Assembly (NCBI GenBank): GCA_000697475.1
Contig: JNEU01001119.1
Coordinates: 1 to 17,700, forward strand
From: Lichtheimia corymbifera B2541
Lineage: Eukaryota; Mucoromycota; Mucoromycetes; Mucorales; Lichtheimiaceae
DNA: 17,700 nt
Direction of reading: 5' to 3'
Part shown: positions 8,584 through 17,700 of the stretch, piece after piece
Numbering within the stretch: the stretch's first letter is position 1
Layout: every line of letters begins with the position of its first letter
Made by a program: the position numbers and the translations under genes
The notes under the pieces: generated by a model
What the model was told of the DNA's origin: nothing
Seen by the model: the letters and a program-made list of their open reading frames with translations, nothing else
Databases searched by the model: none

Positions 8584-10218
8584 TTATGTCTTATCCAAGC
8601 GACAGGAGCCATTAAGTGGCATGCATGAAATGTACCGACACAAAGGACAATACTAGAGGTTCCGATTAGTATGATATATTGGTAAACGTAATGGTAGTGC
8701 TTTCTTACATGGTAGTCTCGATCAAAAAAGCGGTTACTGAGAACAATGTGCATTGTTATCAGGATACTCAGAGCAGCAAAACGCACCATCCATAGATATA
8801 AGGTACCTCGCCTGGTAATTCCATGAGCAGGTGGGATGCAGATGGCCCCGATCAAAAGTCCAGCCAAGAATCCTCCTACATGCGATACATTATCTACCCT
8901 GGAAACCGGGTGTCAAGATCAATACATAGTATTTTCCCGTGCACATATGAATATGAATATACCCTGGCATTAATCCCATAGTGAAACATACTCCTTTAAA
9001 CAATACGGTCAGTGACTCAGTTATGTTGTAGTACAATTTGAATGCGATATTCATTCATACCAGTAACAAGCAATAATTTGACAAAGTGACGCTTTGGATT
9101 CGTAATATAACGCCAAGTCAATGCAAAATCGACGAGTAAACATCCTGCCAGTCCAAGAACTGCTGGACTACTTCCAGCTGCCACTAATGTTGACATATGA
9201 GTATGTTATATATTCTAGTCACACACAGTAAGCGATACTTGCGTTTGGTGATAGGTACAAAATTTCCCCCAAAGATATGACCAAAGGTGCCAGCAACAAA
9301 ATATATAGTCAACATGCGTACAGCGTTGGTAACACGTTCAAGGCTACGGCCAATAGTTAGGAGCCCTGCGATATTACATAGCAGCGGGACAAGGCCAGCA
9401 TGGACAAACAATGGTGTAATAAAGCGAAAGGTCTGATCAGGCACTGACGGTCTTAAGAAGCCTCCCATACCGCACACATGTTGCAGTGAACAAAGGGATT
9501 GCCGCGGATTATTAAAGTCAGGTAAATCGGGCTGATTGTTATTATCTTTGATTCCGGCATGACCATTGGCTTCATATGGTTGAGAAAAGCAAATATATTG
9601 TTCTTCTGGCGGCATCGCTGTTGTATTACGCATGCATGGTGGATAGCGTGCGCCTGACTGGATCAAAGTTTGTGCCGATGGGCCAATCATGAAATTAAAA
9701 GGGTCAAACTCGAAAAACTCGCCTACTTGACCTCATCAATATTTGCTTATTCCACGCTATGGTTCATTTTTACCGGATAACTCGTGATTCATCATGAACT
9801 CTCCCGACATAATGGCAACCATTAAAAAGGCCATTGTATATGAAAACACAATATGCCATTGTTTACCGCGTGATACAGGAACAAGGGGTGTTTTGAAAAG
9901 AATTGCGTACCAAGTGTCTGCTGGAGGTGGAGTTGACATTGGTAGTGTGTCATGTTGGTCTTCAATATCGCTTAGCTTATCTTCCCAAAGTGGCTCAATT
10001 ATCGATCGCTGATGCATATTGTCACCGTATAATGTCGAGGACTGTTTGGTCTGACAACACGGTAAGTTTAAAGCTGTCGAAGGGTTGGTCGAAGCAGCTG
10101 TAACAGGTTTCATTTTCTCTGCAGCTTTGCCAAAATACAGAAATGGGTGCTCCTTAGATGAATCGTACTCTTGACTGTGAGTATCCGTCATTCTAATGTT
10201 GATGTTCGTCTTGGCCAT
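8584..10218 (-). CDS. Rhomboid-family intramembrane serine protease
   Basis: Six exons on the minus strand: 10218-9774, 9722-9243, 9183-9061, 8993-8963, 8898-8709 and 8652-8584, giving 445 residues; every join keeps frame. Rhomboids cleave membrane proteins within the bilayer with a Ser-His dyad. Seen here: a long cytosolic N-terminus, a first membrane segment (about residues 119-140), the luminal PPCM and LQHVCGMGGF loop, the TM2 region FVHAGLVPLLCN (His about 256, Asn about 265), the nucleophile region AAGSSPAVLG (Ser about 314) and GVDNVSHVGGF with catalytic His about 366. The last exon gives a Cys-rich tail, CPLCRYISCMPLNGSC, as in fungal relatives. The ATG at 10218 is preferred because a pyrimidine-rich leader precedes it; an upstream in-frame ATG at 10326 would add 36 mostly hydrophobic residues. 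Intron 9184-9242 uses a GC donor. The residue after the nucleophile is Pro instead of Gly, so activity is uncertain. Confidence 0.85.
9184..9242 (-). other. GC-AG intron in the rhomboid gene
   Basis: On the minus strand the donor is C|GCAAGT (GC at 9242-9241) and the acceptor ATTAG ends at 9184. Phase 1 joining gives PITK-LAAGSSPAVLG, the rhomboid active-site stretch. The nearby GT (9238-9237) would shift the frame. A GTGTGA donor further on also keeps frame but leaves an intron of only about 40 bases and adds unconserved residues. Confidence 0.65.
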
Positions 10219-10326
10219 ATGGAAGTGAAAAGAGTGGAATAACAGAAAAAGGAGTAAAGGTAAGCAGAATGCTTCTCCTGCTCTAGATACCATGACTGTG
10301 CTCCCCCTTTTTTTCGTGCATACCAC

Positions 10327-10926
10327 TATCTCTTTTTGAAAAAAAGCTGAAAGTCGTTGGTACCTTTAGCAGATGAAGCTGACCGAGTCACCAAAGGAAT
10401 AATCAAACCCTTTTTCTTGATCGTACGTATGTTTCTACAACTTGTATTTGCCATACCAAAACCTTCGTATTATAATATCCATCAATTGCCACACACGGCC
10501 AGGTCCAACTCAAGAAAAAGAAAGGCCTCATTCATAGTAGAAACTTAGAAACGGTTGGAGCAACGCGATGATGTGTTCCTTAAAATAACCCATTCATACA
10601 ACATTAATCACAAAAAACAGAATGCAAGAATGGGTACGAGGTTGAGAGGTACAACAAATTGCTAAATGGAAATTATTTAGAAAGTTTCTATCCGTGGGTG
10701 TGGGTTGAGTAAAGGTAAATGAATGAACGTGTCCTGACTCCTGATGCGCGATGGCGAGTTACAGTATATGCAGTTGGATGATGATGGTTGTACAGGATGG
10801 TTAAGGCAAATGGTATATGACGTGGCGAATTTACCATCTTTGTTAATAGGCTCGGAGAAACATTTTCCTTGCCTAGCTTATATAAGCCGGCGGTCCTGGC
10901 GTCCATAAACTTGACTAGTACGTATT
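10327..10926. promoter_or_regulatory. Divergent intergenic region between rhomboid and oxidoreductase genes
   Basis: About 600 bases (700 from the preferred rhomboid ATG) separate the two divergent starts and should hold both promoters. TATATAAG at 10879-10886, 41 bases before the oxidoreductase ATG, is a good TATA-box candidate. On the minus strand the rhomboid ATG at 10218 is preceded by a C/T-rich stretch typical of fungal leaders. Short frames in between show no protein character. Confidence 0.5.
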
Positions 10927-11940
10927 ATGCATCACGAAAAGACTGCACTTGTTCTTGGATCGACAGGTCAGTAATTTATATGCACTCAATTGCCGAAAAC
11001 AAAGCAGGCTAACTTGTCTCATTCGCAGGTGCTGTCGGCAAAGCATTAGTAAAGGACCTACTATTCAATGGCGACTATCAGAAAGTCATCACTGTAGGCC
11101 GTCGTCCTGTGCAACTTGATTCAGATATCCCTCAAGAAAAGCTCGCAAGTATTATCGGATCATGGGACATATTTACCACGAAGTAACTGACAGCAGAAGG
11201 GAAATATAGGAACAAAAAACGGTCGACTTTGACAAGCTGGAAGAACATCGTGACAAATTTAAAAACGTCAAGTAAGCAAAATAAACATGAGTGAGGGAGC
11301 GATCGAAGAAAATAACTAAGTATTTGGACTAATGATGATAAGTGATGTATATTGTTGTCTTGGAACTACCCGCGCTGACGCTGGAAGCAGCGAGGCATTC
11401 AAACGAATCGACCAAGGTTACGTGCTTAACTCTGCAAAGATCATCGCCGAAGAGAACAAACCCGTGAGTGACGATACGTCCGCACCCGTGTCATCTTTAT
11501 CGCCTGTACATTTTCTTTATTGTTCATCAGCTGTGAGTAATCTTATCGTTCTACTATGGTCAATGATATGCAGAATACTGACCACAGCATAAAAGCATTC
11601 AAACCCGAAATCTCCGTTTCTTTATCCTCAATCGAAAGGACAGACGGAGCAAGGTATTATCAACACAGGATTCCAACGTGTTTCTATCTTCCATCCTGGG
11701 TATTTGGAATTGGAAGAGCCACGGCCAAAAGCACGATTGCTCGAAACGACATTTGGTAGTATCATTTCTCCCGTCAACCGGATTTTCAACCTCCACCTTG
11801 CGGTTCCTGTCACCCGTGTTGCTGAAGCCATGCGTAAAGCTGCAGCATCTGATGTATCAGCGGGACAAACTAGCTCCCTTGGTAAGGAAACGATCGTAAA
11901 TAGATACGTGAATAAAGAAATTGAGGAAATGACTCTATAG
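10927..11940 (+). CDS. NAD(P)-binding oxidoreductase, HTATIP2/TIP30-Fmp52 type
   Basis: Five exons, 10927-10966, 11029-11144, 11210-11271, 11343-11532 and 11596-11940, give 250 residues, close to the family's usual 230-250. Members are atypical short-chain dehydrogenases with a Rossmann fold; the animal HTATIP2/TIP30 and yeast mitochondrial Fmp52 are relatives, and the substrate is unknown. Seen: the cofactor motif GSTGAVGK (Gly 11, 14, 17), VGRRP after strand 2, the family signature DVYCCLGTTRADAG, the strand HFLYCSSA with the candidate catalytic Ser, and YPQSK, which supplies the Y-x-x-x-K pair (Tyr 146, Lys 150). GFQRVSIFHPGYLE follows. Joins are in phase throughout; the second intron uses a GC donor. 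A segment of about 16 residues, V-S-D-D-T through S-L-S-P, lengthens the loop before HFLY. No clear mitochondrial presequence is visible. Confidence 0.85.
11145..11209 (+). other. GC-AG intron in the oxidoreductase gene
   Basis: The donor is C|GCAAGT (GC at 11145-11146), with a CTGAC branch-like site near 11187 and an AATATAG acceptor ending at 11209. A phase 0 join gives PQEKL-EQKTVDFDKLEEH, matching the family's VDF(D/E)KL segment. The GT three bases further on (11149) would put the next exon out of frame. Confidence 0.75.
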
Positions 11941-12124
11941 TCATGATGTACAGTACCAAAAAGCCATGTTCAATACATCCTCATATGCATTTTCCGTATT
12001 AAAAAATACCCATATACATGCCAATTGCGCAGCCTTTATGTCAAGTAAATTTTATGTGTGAAATCAATATGACGAGGCGGACATAATGGTCCCCAGAGCT
12101 CGAACGCATCGATCTTGCTGCATT

Positions 12125-12853
12125 TCAGGATTTATTGTCGATCATGATAACGACAAACATGGCAATTAAAGAAGCTAAAACAGCCGATGAGCCGAACATG
12201 ATTGCTCCACGACTGGCAGGAAACTGATCCTTTATCAACGCTAGCTGCGAATGAAAATAGCGTACATTGGCTAGGTAGAGAAATGCAACACTGAGCATCA
12301 CAAAAGTAGCACCAATTGCGCGTCCTGCAGTCACATTTCCTTGTGAATTCATGCTATACAGCTGGGTAATAGCTGTGTTAAACATATGACACACATCAGC
12401 AAAACCAGCGTACATAATGAAAACAATATTACATTTCACTCACCCACACCCACTGTGACCATGGCCAATGATGTGCGTAGCCATGCCAAAAAGGTTCGTT
12501 CATTGGCTGTGTGATCAGTTATATACGTTGACTCTGAACACGCTAATGCCAAGCTGAAAGCACACTATCTCCTTACCAAGATGATCTCTGGCCACAGCCG
12601 ACTTGTTTTCGAGGATAGCAGAGAAGGATAGTTTCTCATATAATCGCTGAACCCATCTGTACGGGTTATTCATACGCTGTTGCTGATTTTGATATTTCCG
12701 GTGTAAACTTTCCTTCTCCAGCCGTACTAGAAAGGGTGCTGGAAACTCATGCACACGATCTGCATCAAAGCTATCCGTTGCCACCCGCTCGGAATTCGAG
12801 GTCGCATCATCGCTATGACGCTGAGAGAACTCGGTTCGTGGTTCACTTAACAT
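12125..12853 (-). CDS. DUF202-domain membrane protein
   Basis: Three exons on the minus strand, 12853-12577, 12506-12444 and 12372-12125, give 195 residues, both joins in phase 1 (donors GTAAGG and GTGAGT, acceptors CACAG). The N-terminal 85 or so residues are polar and probably cytosolic. The DUF202 core follows: VARDHLANERTFLAWLRTSL spans the first splice, then come membrane segments at about residues 98-118, 130-152 and 168-190. DUF202 is also found in the small Vtc1 subunit of the vacuolar polyphosphate polymerase, but this longer N-terminus resembles fungal stand-alone DUF202 proteins of unknown function. The ATG at 12853 (MLSEPRTEFS) is preferred over earlier in-frame ATGs because the upstream frame is low-complexity Phe/Leu/His/Ser and the DNA is C/T-rich leader. 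It is convergent with the oxidoreductase, with stops 184 bases apart. Confidence 0.85.
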
Positions 12854-13497
12854 AGCAAGAGTGCAAGACAGAGATGAAAAAAGAATTTTTTTTTGTATGA
12901 AATGAGATGAAAAAAGAAAAGAAGCATGTATAGAAAAGACGTATGATGACTTAATATGGTTACTATTTTCAATGTTGTGATACAAATACAACACAAAAGT
13001 GTGAGAACTGCAAAAGTCAAGTGATATGCGTTCCTCGCAACCTGACTTCTGCAAATGACTTGCATTCCACCGTATCATGGAATGGCTGTGTATCGTCAAA
13101 ATGAAGTTCGATTATAGATAGTTCTGTATGATAAGGGCTTTTCTGGATGGATGCCCTGCTATTCTTCTGACCTGCAGACGCTTTCCAGCCTAATGTGCGA
13201 TTTAAAATACCCACCTACCCAGTAACTCCACTCTATATCACCTCGGATGCCTTATTGCGGTCATCTGGAGGTCAACTGGCTCTGAGTTATTTTCACATCA
13301 CTACAACTACAATAGGTGAGCTTACTTAGACACGCTTTTATCTTCCTCTTCCTTTGGACCTCTTATTCATCATACAATGAATCAATAAAGCACACACTTC
13401 AATACAGAAGCATAATGTTGCCTAGTCTATGTACAGCACCGAATCTTTCTTCACTGTAGGAAGAGAATAACGAACCCAGAAAAACAGCCATAAACTA
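12854..13497. other. Upstream region of the DUF202 gene, up to the LINE 3' end
   Basis: The first 60 bases or so next to the ATG are strongly C/T-rich on the minus strand, with an A run at 12886-12894, consistent with a leader and promoter. The remainder shows no gene, tRNA or repeat that I can support. The LINE ends about 650 bases upstream of the start codon, so it may lie within or just outside the promoter. Confidence 0.45.
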
Positions 13498-13529
13498 TTT
13501 TTTTTTTGTATGAAAGTGTGGACTTTATT
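13498..13529 (-). terminator. LINE poly(A) signal and poly(A) tail
   Basis: On the minus strand AATAAA (13529-13524) overlaps the ORF2 stop codons TAATAA (13530-13525). After 16 more bases (13523-13508) comes a run of 10 A (13507-13498). The spacing from signal to A run matches a normal cleavage site, so the A run is the element's copied poly(A) tail and marks its 3' junction with host DNA. Confidence 0.85.
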
Positions 13530-16500
13530 ATAGTGATGAATTTGAGGTATTGGATACAAAGGACGAGAAAAGTACATTAGAGGAGAGGAGACCCATAGCA
13601 TTGGCAGTATACCAAAACTCATTATCGATGGCACAACGCCAGTGATAGTTCCATAGGGTAGCAATGATGCAACCTAGGCGGCAGAGAGTAGAATGGTCGA
13701 GTGCTTGTTGGTCAGGAGTACGCAAAGTTACCAGAGCATGCCAAATGGCGTTTTGGTTAGGGAAAGTGTCGGTGAGATGCAAGAGTTGTAAGGCATCGAT
13801 CCAGAATGGCCTCTTGTAAGGGCAGTCCACAAACATGTGATAAAGATCCTCATCACCAGCTTTGCATATCACACATTCCCGTGAAGGGAATTTCTCCGGT
13901 TGTAAACGATGGAGCTTGCTACGTGTGCTGATTGTGTCCAAAAGTAAGCGCCACCATGGGGTACGAGCTTTGTGAGGAATAGGCAATTTCCAGAAAGTTT
14001 TCCAAAATGATGGAGGATAAAGCAGACAGGAAGGTGTGGGCCGTTCAGGTGGACGTGGACGATTTAGCATCTGTTGCCAGCTAGGGTGCCAGATGTGACG
14101 AAGCTGCGTTAAAGATAGTCGTGTGATTTGACAGGTGGAGCGAGTGGAGATAGCAATAGACCAGTGGGACAAGGATGGTAGCAAGGAGGTCGCTAATTCG
14201 GGAGTACGTTGCCAGGGTGGAGCGTGAAGAGTGGATCTTGGGATGGCGACATTTCCAATAGGAGCAATAAGAGATAGATGATGGGGGGCTTCTAATTCTG
14301 AATTCCAGATAGAGTCCACCAATCGAGAAAGCAACTTCGGTAAACGATGACCATGAAGAAGGAGAGTGCGTTTGTGTGGGTCCCATTTCACAATATCAGA
14401 CAAAATATAACGCAGTGGGAAGCGATGTTTAGTCGCATCATCATCATTTTGTTGTATCACCTCTTGTAGTGGCAGATCCAATAGCCATCGATAGGACCAA
14501 GTGGTAGATATTGTGAGTTGTGGCAATCGGCAAAGCAACGAGCATAAATGGAACATATTAGGATCGAGACGTAAGAGTGGTTTGAAACGTGCAGGAAACA
14601 GTAGCAGTGGCAAAAGAGAAGCTTGACCAGTCAGGAGTTGATAGTACTTAAGCACCCATGTGGATAGGAAGTCAGATTCACGTCGACGAGTGAAAAGACG
14701 TTGTATATAGATAAAGTGAAGGGCCAATGCTTGGTTCTCAATGTCAATGATTCCTAATCCTCCAAAACGACGAGGTAGGCAGATAGTGTCCCAGGCCTGG
14801 TGCTGGCCAGAAAGGCAGAACAAACCTGCGAACAATAGCTTTGATCTCACGTAGCCACTTATCTGGTGCCGGAATCACCCGAAGAACATGCCATAAGCGA
14901 GACAAGAGCAAAGAGTTGGCAACCATCCCAGCACCTTGTACTGAAAGGTTGCGACCTTTGAGTAAATTGACATGGCGGGAAATCTTGAGCTTGATCCCAT
15001 CCAAGAACTGCAGGAGCTGCTGTTGATTATGGTATAAGGGGTAACCCAGGTAGCGTACCGCCACCGATGAAGAGTTATCATGCCATTCAGCGCCATATTC
15101 TTGTGCAATATCCATCCATGCTGCGTGTGCTTGTCCGGAGAGTGACATCATCACCGTTTTGCTCAAATTCACCTTAGCATTTGATGCACGACGATATTGA
15201 TCAAGTAAATCCATAAGTAGTGGCCATTCAGATGGGTCATTGAGAAAGACTTCCAGATCATCCGCATAGCTCAGCATTTACACTGTTGGAGCAGGATCGT
15301 TAAACGCAGTGCAGACGTAATCCGGAGACTGTGTGTGTCGATCCACTGGCAATATAGCTGGTGTTGGTCGGCGATGGCGTGCAATTGATATCGTTGAGAA
15401 TGATACACCCTGTAGTCTGCTATTCCAAATTGACCGAAGCATAGGCTCAAAGGCGAGATTGAATAACAGAGGTGACAAAGGATCACCTTGTCGCAACCCA
15501 CGTCTCTGATTGAAACCGGCTCCTAACCATCCATTGATACTCACGTGGATACGTGTGTCAAAGAATAACTTGCAGAGACTCGTAACCAAGGTAGCTGGGA
15601 ATCCAAAATGTAATAACACCCTTTGTAGGTACTCGGGATGCACACGATCGTACGCCTTCTCCTGGTCCAGAAAAATGGCTACTTGCTGCTTGGATGGACA
15701 TGCTTTGCGGGCATTAGTCATTATTACCTGGTTCAGCCAACCATTGTCAGAGATCAACCGATGGGGCATGAAGCCTGTCTGATATGGATTGATGAGACGT
15801 GGTAGCACATGGTTGATTCGATTTGCGATAAGCTTGGTGAACAATTTGGCATCTGTATTGATCAGAGAGAGGGGACGCCAATTGGCCAGCAATTCCGGGT
15901 CACCTTTCTTGTACAATAGAACCATGCGTGTGTCAAACCAAGACGAGGGAAAGAAGCCATGTAATGCTTGATTAATGACTATGTGCAAGAGCGAGCAAAA
16001 GTCTCTGGAACGTGGTATCAAGTGACGATATACCTCAAAAGGTAAACCATCCAAGCCTGGGCTTCTGTCAAGAGGAGTTCTCTTGATCAGATCCAGCAGA
16101 TCAAGTCGAGACACTTGGTCAATCATATCACGTGCATCTGATTCTGAAAGGCGAGCCGTAGACGGAATATTGGATAACAATTGGTCAACATCTGCCATAT
16201 GGATATCATCCGGAGAATATAGTGCTTGATAGAATCGGCGTGCTTCTTGAATGATTCCTCGTGGATCCTGTATCACTGCTCCCGTTTGTGGACACCTTAA
16301 AGACTGAATTGTCTGCTGTGATTGACGCTGTTTGATTACACGATAAAAATACTGATTATTGCGTTCACCTTGTTCATGCCACCGGGTAGCAGAACGCTGC
16401 ATAGCTTGGTGAGTTTCACGCTGGATCAGTGTGTCAATGGATTTGTCGATCGTGTTCAGGCGATGGTGTAATGGCGAAGATTGATGAGATGCTGTCGAGG

Positions 16501-17495
16501 TTGTTTTCACATCAGATAGGATGCGTTGACGCTCTGCTTGAAGTCGTGCTAATGTGTGTTTTTGCTTGCTAGTGGCACCTTGAGTGTAGCGCTGTGCAGT
16601 GATTTTGATTACTCTTTTTGCGGATTCCCAGGTCTCTTGTGGAGCAAGTTCATACGCCTGATCCAGGGACATGAAAAACTGTGATATGGTTTCATCCAAC
16701 AAAGCGACAAAGCCTTCATCGGTCAGCAAGGTCTTGTTAAACCGCCAGCTGCCTCGGCCACAATCCTGTCTAGCAGGTAAGAGATCCACAGTCATAAGAC
16801 TATGGTCGGTCCATTCACTGGGCACAAAATGTATAGTCGCATTTGACAACCGTGGAGCCAGCGAATGGTGACCGTATACGTAGTCAATAGTAGTTCGGGA
16901 ATCACCCCGTGTAAAAGTTGGCAATCCCTGAGGAAAGCAATTATTAAAGTGCGTCATGATCCATTCATACCATGGTTTGACTGAAGGTTTTTGAATAACT
17001 GAGTTGGAGTGTAGGTTCATGTTGAAATCCCCTAACAAGATCCAGGGGTCAGTATCCACCTCTTGGACAAAAGGTAATGACAGAAAAGTGCACAAGAAAT
17101 CTTGACGAACATTATGGTCAGCCGGGGCATAAACATTGATGACACGACAGACCCGTGTGATGATGTTGATCTTTAACAGATGCAACAGCAACACGTTCAT
17201 CCATAGAAACCAGAGTTGAATCCAGAGAAAGAGAAGGCCGTAGGCAAATGATGGCAACATGCTTGGTGATGACTGATGAACAGCCTGGAAACATAAAACG
17301 AGTGAATTGGTCGAGTTGCGAGGTGGTAAGATGACTGTGGCGTGTAAGAGTTGATGTTTCTTGGAGGCAAATGATATCGAGATTAAGGGAGGATGACTTG
17401 AGGTGATTAATGAAGGAGCGACGAGTAGTTGTGTTGGACTCTTTGAAAATGCTGCGTGCATTTAAAGAGCCGATTCTCAAGGGTTTTAATATCAT
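13528..17495 (-). pseudogene. LINE ORF2: endonuclease-reverse transcriptase, inactivated
   Basis: About 1,320 codons starting at ATG 17495. The endonuclease part shows IGSLNARSI, IICLQET, INVYAPA, LLGDFNMNL, a TTIDYVYG motif and TDHSL. The reverse transcriptase has SPGLDGLPFEVYR, NWRPLSLINTDAKLFTKLIA, QTGFMPHRLISDN, AIFLDQEKAYDRV, GLRQGDPLSPLLFNL and YADD (15268-15257). The C-terminal region carries PRRFGGLGIIDIENQ and a zinc-knuckle-like CVICKAGDEDLYHMFVDCP (about 13820-13880), as in zf-RVT domains of L1-like elements. Three lesions: a one-base shift near 17170 between ERVAVASV and the NVYAPA part, an in-frame TAA at 15280-15278 four codons before YADD, and a one-base shift near 14791-14800 after FWPAP. 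Otherwise the frame is complete, so this is a young dead copy. Confidence 0.9.
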
Positions 17496-17700
17496 TGTGC
17501 CCTACGGGCTGGCGACATGGGTTTGGTGATGGTTGGAGTCACCTGTTTCAGAAACGAATCTTCATGTGTTCTTGAGTCTTTGTGATTGCTGAGACTGGCT
17601 GCCCCTTTTAGAAGGCGTCGTTTGACAGAATCATGCTTAGTCTTGGTGGTAGCCTTGACTTTCATCATTTTCAACATTTCTGCTGGATCATCCACCTTGT
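17492..17700 (-). CDS. LINE ORF1, C-terminal end (partial)
   Basis: An open frame enters from beyond the window edge and ends at TGA 17494-17492, giving about 68 residues. It is rich in Lys/Arg/Ser (KMMKVKATTKTKHDSVKRRL, ending SPARRAQ), as expected of an RNA-binding ORF1 tail. Its stop codon overlaps the ORF2 start. The identification rests on position and composition, since no ORF1 domain lies within the visible part. Confidence 0.65.
   Translation of the reverse strand, partial: KVDDPAEMLKMMKVKATTKTKHDSVKRRLLKGAASLSNHKDSRTHEDSFLKQVTPTITKPMSPARRAQ

Larger units (their letters stand above)
13498..17700 (-). mobile_element. L1-like non-LTR retrotransposon (LINE), 5' end outside the window
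   Basis: On the minus strand this runs from the end of ORF1 (17700-17492), through ORF2 (17495-13528), to a roughly 20-base 3' untranslated region and a run of 10 A (complement of 13507-13498). LINEs copy themselves by nicking the target with an apurinic-like endonuclease and reverse transcribing from the nick, which explains the 3' poly(A) tail. The order endonuclease, reverse transcriptase, C-terminal CxxC..H..C motif and the RT motif spelling fit the L1-like group; the clade is inferred. No target-site duplication can be checked because the 5' end is not in the window. Few lesions in ORF2 suggest a fairly recent insertion. Confidence 0.9.

Noticed and set aside
10688..10906. Minus-strand frame of 72 codons upstream of the oxidoreductase
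   Set aside because: No family resemblance, and it overlaps the TATA box and promoter region.
11464..11530. Intron from GTGAGT (11464) to CAG (11530) in the oxidoreductase gene
   Set aside because: It would delete the conserved HFLYCSS strand.
12886..12903. T run plus GTATGAAA resembling the LINE 3' end (13498-13515)
   Set aside because: Only eight bases match beyond the homopolymer and the rest of the LINE end is missing; chance is the simplest explanation.
12854..13099. DUF202 protein starting at an earlier in-frame ATG (13099)
   Set aside because: The extra 82 residues are low-complexity Phe/Leu/His/Ser from C/T-rich leader DNA; the ATG at 12853 starts normal polar sequence.
13100..13440. 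Possible tRNA or small RNA gene
   Set aside because: No cloverleaf, A/B box pair or stable fold could be drawn.

Overview
The window looks like a piece of a filamentous fungal genome, most likely an early-diverging (Mucoromycota-type) fungus. The grounds are host genes split by many 50-75 bp GT-AG introns with TAAC/CTGAC-like branch sites, pyrimidine-rich leaders before start codons, a fungal RTT106-type histone chaperone, a fungal DUF202 protein, and a load of eukaryotic mobile elements (a MULE DNA transposon and an L1-like LINE). No bacterial features, rRNA, tRNA or CRISPR were seen. The assignment to phylum is inference.

Layout. (1) 1-3.4 kb, + strand: a decayed Mutator-like element whose gene, once about six or seven introns are removed, encodes a FAR1-like DNA-binding region, a MULE DDE transposase, a SWIM zinc finger, a lysine-rich linker and a C-terminal OTU cysteine-protease-like domain in one polypeptide. 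It carries frameshifts and a stop codon. A 70 bp tandem duplication and four copies of TGGTGCGGGY lie to its right. (2) 3.8-5.9 kb: intergenic DNA plus two blocks of clearly protein-like but broken reading frame that I could not assign to a family. (3) 6.1-7.7 kb, +: an intact, intronless RTT106-like histone chaperone with a very long acidic tail. (4) 7.7-8.6 kb: 3' flank. (5) 8.6-10.2 kb, -: a six-exon rhomboid membrane protease. (6) 10.2-10.9 kb: shared divergent promoter region. (7) 10.9-11.9 kb, +: a five-exon NAD(P)-binding oxidoreductase of the HTATIP2/TIP30-Fmp52 type. (8) 12.1-12.9 kb, -: a three-exon DUF202 membrane protein, convergent with the previous gene. (9) 13.5 kb to the window end, -: an L1-like LINE with poly(A) tail, ORF2 (endonuclease, reverse transcriptase, C-terminal zinc motif) and the end of ORF1. 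ORF2 is dead through two frameshifts and one stop codon.

The four host genes (histone chaperone, rhomboid, oxidoreductase, DUF202) form an ordinary housekeeping block of about 7 kb flanked on both sides by mobile-element debris. Nothing suggests they act in one pathway. The points most worth a second look are the transposase-OTU fusion with a Tyr where the OTU catalytic His is expected, GC-AG introns needed in two neighbouring divergent genes, the LINE's overlapping ORF1 stop/ORF2 start and overlapping stop codon/poly(A) signal, and the unidentified gene remnants at 4.2-5.9 kb. Exon structures were worked out by hand from splice signals and reading-frame continuity.
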